Source: Alteromonas gilva
GTDB taxonomy: Bacteria; Pseudomonadota; Gammaproteobacteria; Enterobacterales; Alteromonadaceae
DNA length: 64,000 nt
Direction of reading: 5' to 3'
Assembly: GCF_028595265.1 (NCBI RefSeq)
Contig: NZ_JAQQXP010000002.1
Location: 496,001-560,000, forward strand
Below are positions 16,836-25,319 of the stretch, one piece after another. The translations under genes and the position numbers were made by a program. The notes under the pieces were generated by a model, which saw nothing but the letters and a program-made list of their open reading frames with translations, searched no databases and was not told where the DNA came from. Position 1 is the stretch's first letter. Every line of letters begins with the position of its first letter.

Positions 16836-18047
16836 CTACGCCATCGATAGGTAAAAACCTGCCAATGCTGCACTCATCAAATTGGCTAAAGTGGCTGCAA
16901 AAACGGCCTTTAGGCCTAATTGAGCAATCTCTTTGCGGCGGGTGGGGGCCATGGCGCCGATCCCACCCATTAATATGGCAATCGATGACAGGTTAGCAAA
17001 TCCACAGAGTGCAAACGTAATGATAGCCTGGCTCAGTGGCGTTAAAGTTGATTGCGCCTGCAGAAAATCAAGATAGGCAACGAATTCATTGACCACAAAC
17101 TTCTGACCAATAAAACTGCCCGCTACCTGCGCCTCGCTCCATGGTACGCCCAATGCCCAGGCGACCGGTTGCAATAAAAAGCCAAGAATTTGCTGGATGG
17201 TCAGGGACTCGACGTCAAACAAGCCGCCAGCCCAGCCTATGATACCGTTTAGCATTGCAATCAGGGCGATAAATGCTAACAACATGGCGCCCACATTAAG
17301 TGCCAGTTGTAAGCCCGATGCGGCGCCGCTGGCAGCGGCATCAAACACATTCGCATACACTGTGTTTTGTTCTTCTGACTCATTCAGCTCATTTTGTGGC
17401 GCGGCAGTTTCGGGCTGCATAATTTTGGCCATCAGTAAGCCTCCCGGTGCGGCCATAAAGCTCGCTGCCAACAGGTACTTCAACTCTATCCCCATACCTG
17501 CATAACCCGCCATTACAGAGCCGGCAATGGACGCTAAACCACCGACCATAATGGCAAATAACTCAGAGCGGGTCATACCAGGGATAAAGGGGCGAACCAC
17601 GAGCGGCGCCTCGGTTTGACCCACAAAAATATTGGCTGCGGCCGACATCGACTCCGGGCGGCTGGTTTTAAGTGTTTTCTGTAATAACCCACCAATTAAA
17701 CGAATAATAATATTCATGATTTTCAGGTGGTATAGCACGGCAATAAGCGAAGAAAAGAAAATAATGACCGGTAATACATTAAACGCAAAAATAAAGCCCA
17801 GAGACTTATCGCCAATAGGACCGAAAATGAAATCAATACCAGCCTGACTGTAGTCGATGATATTCTGAACGAATACCGTTAATTTGAGCAGCAATTGTAT
17901 ACCTGGTTCAAAATACAGGACAAATGCACCCACCAGGGCCTGAATGGCAAAGGCGCCGCCTACGGTACGCCAGTTAATAGCGCCCCGGTTAGCGGAAAAG
18001 GCCAGAGCGATGGCGAGTAGCAGGGCAACGCCGAGTAAACTGATCAT
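16836..18047 (-). CDS. nupC: NupC-type concentrative nucleoside transporter
   Basis: This 403-residue membrane protein matches CNT transporters: an N-terminal helix pair, the gate region LGFIFAFNVLPVIIFFSSLIAVLYHL, the NIFVGQTEAPLV segment of the first re-entrant hairpin and its partner GFANLSSIAILMGGIGAM near the C-terminus. It imports nucleosides with sodium or protons. Marine relatives such as the Vibrio protein use sodium, which would fit the NQR sodium pump encoded further on. It starts 14 bases after the uridine kinase gene, so the two form a salvage operon: uptake, then phosphorylation. Confidence 0.94.
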   Translation of the reverse strand: MISLLGVALLLAIALAFSANRGAINWRTVGGAFAIQALVGAFVLYFEPGIQLLLKLTVFVQNIIDYSQAGIDFIFGPIGDKSLGFIFAFNVLPVIIFFSSLIAVLYHLKIMNIIIRLIGGLLQKTLKTSRPESMSAAANIFVGQTEAPLVVRPFIPGMTRSELFAIMVGGLASIAGSVMAGYAGMGIELKYLLAASFMAAPGGLLMAKIMQPETAAPQNELNESEEQNTVYANVFDAAASGAASGLQLALNVGAMLLAFIALIAMLNGIIGWAGGLFDVESLTIQQILGFLLQPVAWALGVPWSEAQVAGSFIGQKFVVNEFVAYLDFLQAQSTLTPLSQAIITFALCGFANLSSIAILMGGIGAMAPTRRKEIAQLGLKAVFAATLANLMSAALAGFYLSMA

Positions 18048-18061
18048 AGGTAATCCCTTAC

Positions 18062-18685
18062 TTAATTTATGGCTTGCTGTATGTGTGATTTGATCACATC
18101 AAGTGCAATTTGATTTTTGCCGCCCTGGGTTACAACAACGTCTGCGGTAAACCGGCTCGGCTCGATAAACTGATGATACATGGGTTTTACGGTTGTTTCG
18201 TACTGTGATGCTACCGAATCCATGGTTCTGCCGCGCTCTTTGACGTCACGCATCATGCGTCGCATCAGGCAAATGTCGAGCGGTGTATCGATAAATATTT
18301 TCACATCGTAGAGTGGCAGGAGTTCAACCCTGGCCAGCAGCATAATGCCCTCTAAAATGATAACCGGGGCCGGATGCAACCGCTCTGTTTTGGGTAATCG
18401 CGTGTGCGTTTTAAAGCAATAGTGCGGGTAATCAATGGGTTCACCATTGCGTAGTGCACCAAGGTGCGCTTTTAATAACTCGTGCTCAAATGCATTTGGG
18501 TGATCGTAATTATTTTCTTCACGTTTTGCCATGGGGAGATGGTCCTGCGCACGGTAATAATGATCTTCGCGAAGGATCTGCACAGGTCGGCCCTGCTCAG
18601 AAAATGCATTTATCAGGTTCTCTGTGAACAGTGATTTACCCGAGCCCGAGGCTCCGGAGATTGCTATAATTAAGGGTGTTTGCAT
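18062..18685 (-). CDS. udk: Uridine/cytidine kinase
   Basis: About 207 residues from the ATG at 18685, giving MQTPLIIAISGASGSGKSLF; a TTG start at 18715 is also possible. The P-loop GASGSGKS is at about residues 9-16. The kinase features EDHYYRAQDHLP, DHPNAF (nucleoside base region) and VIILEGIMLL follow, as in Udk, and the lid arginines appear in CLMRRMMRDVKERGR. It converts uridine and cytidine to their monophosphates. The gene lies directly upstream of nupC on the same strand. Length matches the usual 210-215 residues. Confidence 0.92.
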   Translation of the reverse strand: MQTPLIIAISGASGSGKSLFTENLINAFSEQGRPVQILREDHYYRAQDHLPMAKREENNYDHPNAFEHELLKAHLGALRNGEPIDYPHYCFKTHTRLPKTERLHPAPVIILEGIMLLARVELLPLYDVKIFIDTPLDICLMRRMMRDVKERGRTMDSVASQYETTVKPMYHQFIEPSRFTADVVVTQGGKNQIALDVIKSHIQQAIN

Positions 18686-18920
18686 AGTGGGAGTAACGTA
18701 TTTAACCTGTAGCAAAGATACGCAAATGCACGACGCGAATCAATCCCAACACAAGCGCTTACTGCAAACGCGGCGTATAAAGAGGCTATCAGCACGGGGC
18801 AAATGGTTAGTCTTTGCAATAAATGCTGACCATCTGTTCAGATTACCACTGTTTCCCTGGCTTGCAAATACTCAGTTGTTACGCCGTTTTTGCGCTGTGT
18901 AAAGCTGTTTTGCCTGTGGG

Positions 18921-19895
18921 TTAGTCACCAATCACCTGGATGTCGTCAGGATCAAGAACCGGTAACGCATAAGAATGTTGTTTCGAGCGAGAGCCTTCGC
19001 CCTGCGCGCGAGGCGGGTAGTAGCGTGTTTTTTGTTCGCTGAAACCGGTAAACACCTCATCCAGCGCGGCGCGTATTTCGCTGAGGGTTTTATCCAGGTT
19101 GGCATTAAAATCCGGGCGTTTGCGTTTGGTGTGGCCTAATTCCATTAAACGAATAAACACCTTGCTGGCCAGGGCGGTTAATTCTGCCGGGATATCTTTA
19201 TGGTGCAGGAGCGTAGAATGGGGATTATCAATACAGTATCGAAGCAATGCGATATAAAAACACAGCGGTTTATTTTGCAACTGTACGGTGACGTTGTTGA
19301 CGCCGTTACCGATGGTTTTGTCATTTAAGTTGATAACAAGTTTAGGCTCTGGCTCCGCGGTATTCGCGGGGAGGGGCTGCGCACCGCGGTGTTTTAACAC
19401 GCCAGGCTTACGCGGCAGTGTCTTTATTAACAGTGGCGATGCAATAAAAGCGGCCAGTAATGCCAACAGGCTGAAAGACAAATAACCATAAAGTGGTCGC
19501 GTTGCTAACTGCACGGTGACCGACTGTTCAGAGTTTTCCAGCACAAACTGGCTCAAACGGCTATTATCGGGCTGCGCATCGGTTTGCGCTGTTACCGATT
19601 GTACTGAAACCAGCCACACGCCGGCTTGTTGGGTTTCGAGCTGATGATTGATACGCGCCAGGTACCGTTTCAGGCTCTCCTGATTCGGGGGGGTATTTAA
19701 CGCCTGATTACCCACGTCCAAAAACTGCATGTCGAGGCTGATGCGCGCTTTGATGTGATGGAGCATCTGATGTTCATTATACAGCCTTGCACCGGCCTGA
19801 CCGAGTATTGCAGCAGACTGAAAGATGACATACAGCACGACGATAGTGGTAATACTCTTAAGCCAGTCCTGTGGCGTAATATTATATACCTGCAT
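18921..19895 (-). CDS. Two-helix membrane protein of unknown function
   Basis: I do not recognise this 324-residue protein. One membrane helix lies at about residues 14-33 and a second near 138-156, with a periplasmic segment of about 100 residues between. That arrangement is like a sensor or a regulatory anchor. The cytoplasmic C-terminal half (from 160) has a beta-rich stretch (KLVINLNDKTIGNGVNNVTV), then a helical region (CFYIALLRYCIDNPHS to ALDEVFTGF). No kinase, GGDEF or response-regulator motif is visible. Its start overlaps the end of the PhnD-like gene by 14 bases, so the two probably act together. The binding protein could pass a signal to this one, but that is inference. Confidence 0.72.
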   Translation of the reverse strand: MQVYNITPQDWLKSITTIVVLYVIFQSAAILGQAGARLYNEHQMLHHIKARISLDMQFLDVGNQALNTPPNQESLKRYLARINHQLETQQAGVWLVSVQSVTAQTDAQPDNSRLSQFVLENSEQSVTVQLATRPLYGYLSFSLLALLAAFIASPLLIKTLPRKPGVLKHRGAQPLPANTAEPEPKLVINLNDKTIGNGVNNVTVQLQNKPLCFYIALLRYCIDNPHSTLLHHKDIPAELTALASKVFIRLMELGHTKRKRPDFNANLDKTLSEIRAALDEVFTGFSEQKTRYYPPRAQGEGSRSKQHSYALPVLDPDDIQVIGD

Positions 19896-20748
19896 CTGTT
19901 TCGCATCCCTTTATCATTAGCACATCGCGGTAATACTTGCGTGGATGGCTTTTGGCCACCTGCGCAATGACTTGCTGAATGGCGCAGCGCAGATCGGTGT
20001 TATTATCCTGCATTTTCAGATACCAACGCATGCCGGGTACTTCGTTTTCGAGCGACGTAATATAACTTCTTGATAGTGTTTGCTCATCGCCTTTGCCCCA
20101 GTAGCTTGCGATAATATCCACATCGCCTGCCGACAGGGCACGACGTAGCTCCTGATGTGAGTTATAGTAATACAATCTGATGTTAGAATCGTTGAGCCCC
20201 AGGCGTTGTAACACGGTTTTAGGTACGATATGACCGGAGCGGCTGCTCGGGTAATCGAGTATGCCAATCCGCTTGCCGAGCAAATATTCTTTACTTAATT
20301 CGGGCTTTTCCCGCAATGCAATGAAATAAGCGCTGTAGTCAGGGTGGGCAGCAATGTTATCGTAATGATAAATGCGTTCTGCGCCAAACGCGTCAACGAC
20401 GTTGCTTTTAACCAGCGTCAGCTCAGGCACACCATGATTAATAAACCTGAACGTATCAAAATCATTACGGCCAATGGTGATCTGTACGTTGCCGAATTGT
20501 CGCCTGACAACATTATTACTGCATAATAACGGCAGTGCTCGTTCGGCGATTGATTGCTCTGTGAGGTACACACTAAACACGGTCGTATTTTCTGATAGTG
20601 GCGCCGGACACGACATTTGACTGGTGGTTTGCGGTGGTATTTCAGAAATATTTTTTAAATTTTGCACGTAGCTAACTGTGGCACTGCATAAGAAAATAAC
20701 AGCCACAAGTAACCATCGAATTGTTGGATTCAGTCGTAATCGGTGCAA
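19882..20748 (-). CDS. PhnD/SBP-like periplasmic solute-binding protein
   Basis: This 288-residue protein has an N-terminal hydrophobic segment (about 12-28) that may be a membrane anchor rather than a cleaved signal. The body fits phosphonate-binding-like (PhnD) periplasmic proteins: VYLTEQSIAERALPLL, the YSAYFIALREKPELS strand, the KRIGILDYPSSRSGHIVPKTVLQRLG segment and AGDVDIIASYWGKG. No ABC permease or ATPase gene is nearby. Instead it overlaps a two-helix membrane protein by 14 bases, suggesting sensing rather than uptake. The only start that keeps the anchor is TTG at 20748, with no clear ribosome site, so the exact start is uncertain. Confidence 0.75.
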   Translation of the reverse strand: MHRLRLNPTIRWLLVAVIFLCSATVSYVQNLKNISEIPPQTTSQMSCPAPLSENTTVFSVYLTEQSIAERALPLLCSNNVVRRQFGNVQITIGRNDFDTFRFINHGVPELTLVKSNVVDAFGAERIYHYDNIAAHPDYSAYFIALREKPELSKEYLLGKRIGILDYPSSRSGHIVPKTVLQRLGLNDSNIRLYYYNSHQELRRALSAGDVDIIASYWGKGDEQTLSRSYITSLENEVPGMRWYLKMQDNNTDLRCAIQQVIAQVAKSHPRKYYRDVLMIKGCETDAGI

Positions 20749-21229
20749 AGTTGTTCGCAGTTAGTTTTATTTGTTCAACCAATTTGACCAGTTAAACTTA
20801 TTTAATGCAATAAGTAAGTTTATTTTGAAAACCTAACGCACTGTTTTTTATAGATATTGATTAGGTAACTTTGAATTTCCTTAAACGGTGTTTATTCGTT
20901 GAGGTTATGCGAAGAATATAGCTGGGCTTGTGAGCCGGGCCAGTTGTTCTGATAAGCGCTGTAAAACCAGACTGTTCGTTCAGGAAAAAATAAAAATAAT
21001 AAACGTTGTCAATTACATTACGTAATGCAACCAGAACGGATCTGTCATTTTGCTGCAATAAAAATAATGAACAATCTTGGCCCGATTTACACAACATCAA
21101 AAAATTAAGTCACCTATCACGGCGGTGGTGACAAAAAGCTCTTACTGCCGGAAGCACATGGTTGACGCTCTATGCTCTTGGAAAAGGAGCAAGGCAAACG
21201 CCGAATGATTATAAATGGGAAACACACTA
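20749..21229. other. AT-rich intergenic region upstream of Oar-like receptor
   Basis: No credible gene in this 480-bp divergent region. It holds an imperfect inverted repeat, TTAAACTTATT at 20792-20802 and AATAAGTAAGTTTA at 20809-20822. This lies about 45 bases before the start of the PhnD-like gene and could be an operator. The long run up to the receptor gene probably contains its promoter, but I could not fix one. Confidence 0.5.
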
Positions 21230-24200
21230 ATGATGACAAAATCAAAACTTAATCGCGTTGCGTTAGCAGTAGCGATGTCTGTTGGTTTGTCTACTGCCGC
21301 AATGGCGCAGCAGACATCTTCAGAAATCACTGGTCGCGTAGTTGGTCCACAGGGTGCACCTGCTGCCGGTACAGTTATTACTGTTAAACACGTGCCTACA
21401 GGCAGTGTGAAAACGGTTACCGCCAATGCTAACGGTCAATTTAATCTGTCTGGTCTGCGTGTTGGTGGTCCATACGAAATCGTAATGGACTCTACGACAT
21501 TCGAAGATGCGACAATCTCAGATGTTTATTTGTCTTTGGACAGTGGCTTAAACCTGAATAACTTTACATTGAATGCGCAACAAGATGTTGAGCGTATCGA
21601 AGTAACCGCATCGCAAATTGCATCCATTGCATTTGGTCAGAAAGGCCCTTCTTCTAACTTTAGCCTTGAAGATCTGCAAACGGCACCTGCCATCAACCGT
21701 GACATTAAAGATGTCGTACGTGCCGATCCACGTGTTTATATCGATGAAACCTTCTCAGACGGCATTCAGTGTGCTGGTGCGTCGCCGCGTTTCAACAGTT
21801 TGACCCTTGACGGTATGCGTCTTAACGATAATTTTGGTCTTAACTCTAACGGTTACCCTACCGAGAGCATCCCTTTCTCTTATGATGCGATTGAGCAGGT
21901 TGCTGTTGAACTAGCACCATTCGACGTTGAGTACGGTGGTTTCACAGCGTGTAACATCAACGCCGTGACCAAATCAGGTACTAACGAAGTGCATGGTTCT
22001 GCCTTCTATGATTTCACGTCTGACTCATTCAAAGGTGATTCAATTGACGGCGTTGATATCGATAACGGCAACTACACTGAAAAGCGCTATGGCTTTACTG
22101 TTGGTTTGCCATTAATCAGCGACAAGTTATTCCTGTTCGGTGCCTACGAGAAAAAAGAAGGCGTTCGTTTGCATGAATACGCAGGCTTAAGCCGCGTAAC
22201 AGAGAGCGAACTGGCTGAGATTTCACGTATTTCTAACGAAGTGTACGGTTACGATCCAGGTGGCTTTAAAGGTTCTTCTCCGGTAGAAGACGAAAAACTG
22301 TTGCTGAAAGTTGACTGGAACATCAATGAGGATCACCGTGCAGCGTTCACTTATAACTGGAACGACGGTTTCAACATTTCTGAATCAGATACCGGAACGT
22401 CTCGTTTGTCTTACGACGGTCACTTTTATGAGCGCGGCGCAGAGATTGAAACTATCACTGCTTCACTCTACTCTGACTGGACAGCGGACTTTTCAACTGA
22501 ATTACGTATCGGTAAAACGAGCTTAGATAACCGCCAAAATTCTGTCGATGCAGCAACTGGCTTTGGTGAAGTTCAAATCAATACCGGTTCTACTACTGTT
22601 TACCTCGGTCCGGATGATTCACGTCAGGCCAATGACCTGAACTGGGATAACCTGACCTTTAAACTGGCCGGTACCTATTTAATGGGTGATCACACCATTA
22701 CTGCCGGTATTGAGTACGAAGACCTGGATGTCTTCAACTTATTTATGCAGCACCGTATCGGTGAGTACCGCTTTGCTTCAATTGAAAACTTTGAGGCAGG
22801 CACGCCATTTTCAATTGACTATAACAATGCGGCTGGTACCAACAACCCTGACGATGTGGCAGCAAGCTTTAGCTTCCAGACAACTACCCTGTACTTGCAG
22901 GATGACTGGTATGTTAATGACGACCTGACCTTACTGTTTGGTCTGCGTTACGATAAGTGGTCATCAGACGACCGTCCAAACTATAACTCCGCTTTTGAAG
23001 ACTTCTATGGTTTTGCTAACACCGGTAACATGGATGGCAAGGACTTATGGCAGCCTCGTCTCGGTTTCAACTACGTGTTGGCTGATGACATGGAACTACA
23101 CGGTGGTGTAGGTCTGTACTCTGGCGGTAACCCCAATGTGTGGATTTCAAATGCTTATTCTAACGACGGCGTAACACAGGTCTTTGCAGACGAACGTGAT
23201 ATCCCCGGATGGGACAGCGGCAATACCAGCATTTTTGACCTTGACCGCGTTGGCGGCGGTGCGCCAATCGTTGCGCCACCACAGGCATTATTCGACTACG
23301 TTGCTGATTACCCAACTGATGGTTCAGCCCGTTTCGTGGTTGCCATGGATCCGGACTTTGAAGTACCTACTGAGTGGAAATACGCGTTAGGTCTTACTTA
23401 TCTGGCACCGGGCGATTACCTGGTACAAGCCGATATTCTTTACACCGAAAAGAACGATGCGGCGACCTACATTGAGCCATCGCGCACAGTAGTTGGTACT
23501 GGTCCTGATGGCCGCCCTGTATATGAAGGATCTAACAATACATTCTTGTTAACCAACGTATCAGGTGATTCTGGCGATGCCACTACGCTGTCGTTTGCGG
23601 TATCTAAAGAATACGACTTTGGCCTGGACGTGTCGTTTGCTTATGCATACAACGATTCAACTGATGTTAACCCAATGACCAGCTCTGTAGCAGGTTCAAA
23701 CTATTCGAACTTCGCAACCAGCGATCCAAATAGTCCGGCTGTGGCGACGTCTAACTACAACATCCCGCATCGCTTTACCCTGAGTTTAGGCTATAAGCAC
23801 GAGTTTATTGATGGTTATAATACCCGCATTAACGTATTTGCATCGGCGAACGAAGGTCGTGGTATGAGCTATACCTTCGGTGACGTTCAGCGTGTGGATA
23901 GCGACGGTGAAACCGAGTTCCTTGATCTGCTTGATCAGTACTACGGCGATGATGACACCGGTGGTGGTCGTCAGTTAATTTATGTACCAACCGAAGGCAA
24001 CGATCCTAATGTTGTTTACGGCCCGGACTTCGATCTGGACGCGTTTAATGCATTTGTCGCATCAGAAGGATTAAGTCGCGGTAAGATTGCAGAGCGTAAT
24101 GGCAGCTACGGCGATTGGTGGACCAAAGTTGATGTTCGCATCAGCCAGGAGTTACCAGCCTTTAGTGAAAGCCACAGAGCATCAGCATTCTTAGTTATCG

Positions 24201-24400
24201 AAAACCTGGGTAACCTGTTAAACGATGACTGGGGTGTACTAAGACAAGGAAACTTCGTTTCTGAGTCTGTTGTTGGTGCCAGCATTAATGAAAATGGTCA
24301 GTACGTATACGAAGAATTCTTAGGCTCAGACCAGCGTGAAAGCTTCTCTACAGCAGCCTCGCTGTGGGAAGTACGCGTAGGTGTAAACTACCGCTTCTAA
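21230..24400 (+). CDS. Oar-like TonB-dependent outer-membrane receptor
   Basis: About 1056 residues from ATG 21230; the next ATG at 21233 and one at 21215 are alternatives. The signal peptide ends AMA-QQ. Residues about 30-115 form a carboxypeptidase-regulatory-like beta sandwich (SEITGRVVGPQGAPAAGT). A plug domain follows (APFDVEYGGFTACNINAVTKSGTNEVHGSAFY), then a large 22-strand barrel ending in the usual aromatic C-terminus VGVNYRF. Oar-type receptors import large substrates such as oligopeptides or glycans using TonB energy; the substrate is unknown. The gene has its own terminator. An orphan exbD is found later in the window, far from this gene. Confidence 0.93.
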   Translation: MMTKSKLNRVALAVAMSVGLSTAAMAQQTSSEITGRVVGPQGAPAAGTVITVKHVPTGSVKTVTANANGQFNLSGLRVGGPYEIVMDSTTFEDATISDVYLSLDSGLNLNNFTLNAQQDVERIEVTASQIASIAFGQKGPSSNFSLEDLQTAPAINRDIKDVVRADPRVYIDETFSDGIQCAGASPRFNSLTLDGMRLNDNFGLNSNGYPTESIPFSYDAIEQVAVELAPFDVEYGGFTACNINAVTKSGTNEVHGSAFYDFTSDSFKGDSIDGVDIDNGNYTEKRYGFTVGLPLISDKLFLFGAYEKKEGVRLHEYAGLSRVTESELAEISRISNEVYGYDPGGFKGSSPVEDEKLLLKVDWNINEDHRAAFTYNWNDGFNISESDTGTSRLSYDGHFYERGAEIETITASLYSDWTADFSTELRIGKTSLDNRQNSVDAATGFGEVQINTGSTTVYLGPDDSRQANDLNWDNLTFKLAGTYLMGDHTITAGIEYEDLDVFNLFMQHRIGEYRFASIENFEAGTPFSIDYNNAAGTNNPDDVAASFSFQTTTLYLQDDWYVNDDLTLLFGLRYDKWSSDDRPNYNSAFEDFYGFANTGNMDGKDLWQPRLGFNYVLADDMELHGGVGLYSGGNPNVWISNAYSNDGVTQVFADERDIPGWDSGNTSIFDLDRVGGGAPIVAPPQALFDYVADYPTDGSARFVVAMDPDFEVPTEWKYALGLTYLAPGDYLVQADILYTEKNDAATYIEPSRTVVGTGPDGRPVYEGSNNTFLLTNVSGDSGDATTLSFAVSKEYDFGLDVSFAYAYNDSTDVNPMTSSVAGSNYSNFATSDPNSPAVATSNYNIPHRFTLSLGYKHEFIDGYNTRINVFASANEGRGMSYTFGDVQRVDSDGETEFLDLLDQYYGDDDTGGGRQLIYVPTEGNDPNVVYGPDFDLDAFNAFVASEGLSRGKIAERNGSYGDWWTKVDVRISQELPAFSESHRASAFLVIENLGNLLNDDWGVLRQGNFVSESVVGASINENGQYVYEEFLGSDQRESFSTAASLWEVRVGVNYRF

Positions 24401-24440
24401 GTTTGTTCAGGCTAACGCCGTACTAAACCTTAAATAAAAA

Positions 24441-24458
24441 ACCCCGCAGTTGCGGGGT
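24441..24458. terminator. Bidirectional terminator between receptor gene and argR
   Basis: ACCCCGCA and TGCGGGGT form an 8-bp stem with a two-base loop, with A residues before and a T-run after. It sits 40 bases after the receptor stop and 60 bases before the end of argR, serving both convergent genes. Confidence 0.88.
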
Positions 24459-24517
24459 TTTTTGTATGGCGATGACATGGCAAAAGTAACTATGTCGCAT
24501 CCTGGTAACGCGTGTTC

Positions 24518-24982
24518 TTACACACTGTCAAATAAATCTTCTACGCGCTGACGTATTTCTTCAATTCTACTGATATCCGCCGGGGCTATAAAAATTGTGT
24601 CATCACCGGCAATAGTGCCTAATACACCGTCTTTTTTACTTAGTGAATCGAGTAGGCGTGCAATCAGCTGTGCAGCCCCCGGACTGGTGCGAATGATCAC
24701 CATCACGTTATTGTGAACGATATCCAGTACCAGTTGTTTAAGCGGGCTTTTTGCCGTGGGCATGCCCAGCTCAGGCGGTAAGCAATACACCATATCTCCC
24801 CGCGCATTACGCGTTCTTACCGCGCCGAATTTACTCAGCATGCGGGATATCTTGCTCTGACTGATATTGTCGAAGCCGAGCTCCTTGAGACCGTCAACAA
24901 TTTCGCCCTGGGAACCGTAGCTTTCTGCCTTGAGAATATCTTTAAATGCTTTGATTAGCTCTTCTTGTTTTTGGTTTGCCAT
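24518..24982 (-). CDS. argR: Arginine repressor
   Basis: This 154-residue protein matches ArgR in length and layout: a winged helix-turn-helix N-terminus (SYGSQGEIVDGLKELGFDNISQSKISRML) and a C-terminal hexamerisation and arginine-binding domain (VHNNVMVIIRTSPGAAQLIARLLD, GTIAGDDTIFI with the GDD pair). With arginine it represses arginine-synthesis genes and often its own gene. It is divergent from mdh, the usual arrangement in many gammaproteobacteria. Paired ARG-box-like sites are found in the region between. Confidence 0.96.
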   Translation of the reverse strand: MANQKQEELIKAFKDILKAESYGSQGEIVDGLKELGFDNISQSKISRMLSKFGAVRTRNARGDMVYCLPPELGMPTAKSPLKQLVLDIVHNNVMVIIRTSPGAAQLIARLLDSLSKKDGVLGTIAGDDTIFIAPADISRIEEIRQRVEDLFDSV

Positions 24983-25172
24983 AGTTATCCGACGCTGTCC
25001 GGTTAAATGATAATTGCCTGTGCATACACGGTTTTCATCGTGAATCGACTCGGCTTGCCCGCTGCCTTGGTGTATACTCTGTATCGCGAAACATTCGGGG
25101 CAGGATACATGACTGCCCTTAGCGGTTTTAAAGCCAGATATATTGCTTTATTTTGCATGAAATTACAAGTTA

Positions 25173-25211
25173 TCTGCATAAATATGCATTCATGTTGAAT
25201 ATAACGTGTAT
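25173..25211. promoter_or_regulatory. Tandem ARG-box candidates between argR and mdh
   Basis: Site 1 has core TGCAT-AAAT-ATGCA (25175-25188), a perfect 5-bp inverted repeat with the 4-bp spacing of the ARG-box consensus TGAAT-N4-ATTCA. Site 2 has TGAAT-ATAA-CGTGT (25196-25209), good in the left half only. Their centres lie 21 bp apart, the spacing expected for two 18-bp ARG boxes bound by one ArgR hexamer. Likely used for autoregulation of argR and perhaps control of mdh. Confidence 0.6.
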
Positions 25212-25234
25212 TTTCACCCTTTGGGCTTCATAAG

Positions 25235-25273
25235 ACTAATAGATGATTGAGTTTTCAGCTGACATCTATTAGT
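25235..25273 (+). promoter_or_regulatory. 11-bp inverted repeat in mdh leader
   Basis: ACTAATAGATG (25235-25245) and CATCTATTAGT (25263-25273) are perfect reverse complements around a 17-base loop that contains the palindrome TCAGCTGA (25255-25262). No T-run follows. It ends 46 bases before the mdh start and could be a protein-binding site or an RNA hairpin in the 5' leader. Confidence 0.5.
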
Positions 25274-25319
25274 GTGTCGGGCCGTTATTAAACGTGATTC
25301 TTTCCATAGGAGAAATGGT

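Noticed and set aside
20861..21100. 79-residue minus-strand frame in the receptor's upstream region
   Set aside because: No ribosome site, low-complexity AT-rich composition and no family resemblance.
25272..25319. Longer start of mdh
   Set aside because: The added residues are not in the family, while ATG 25320 has AGGAG and gives the standard 312-residue length.
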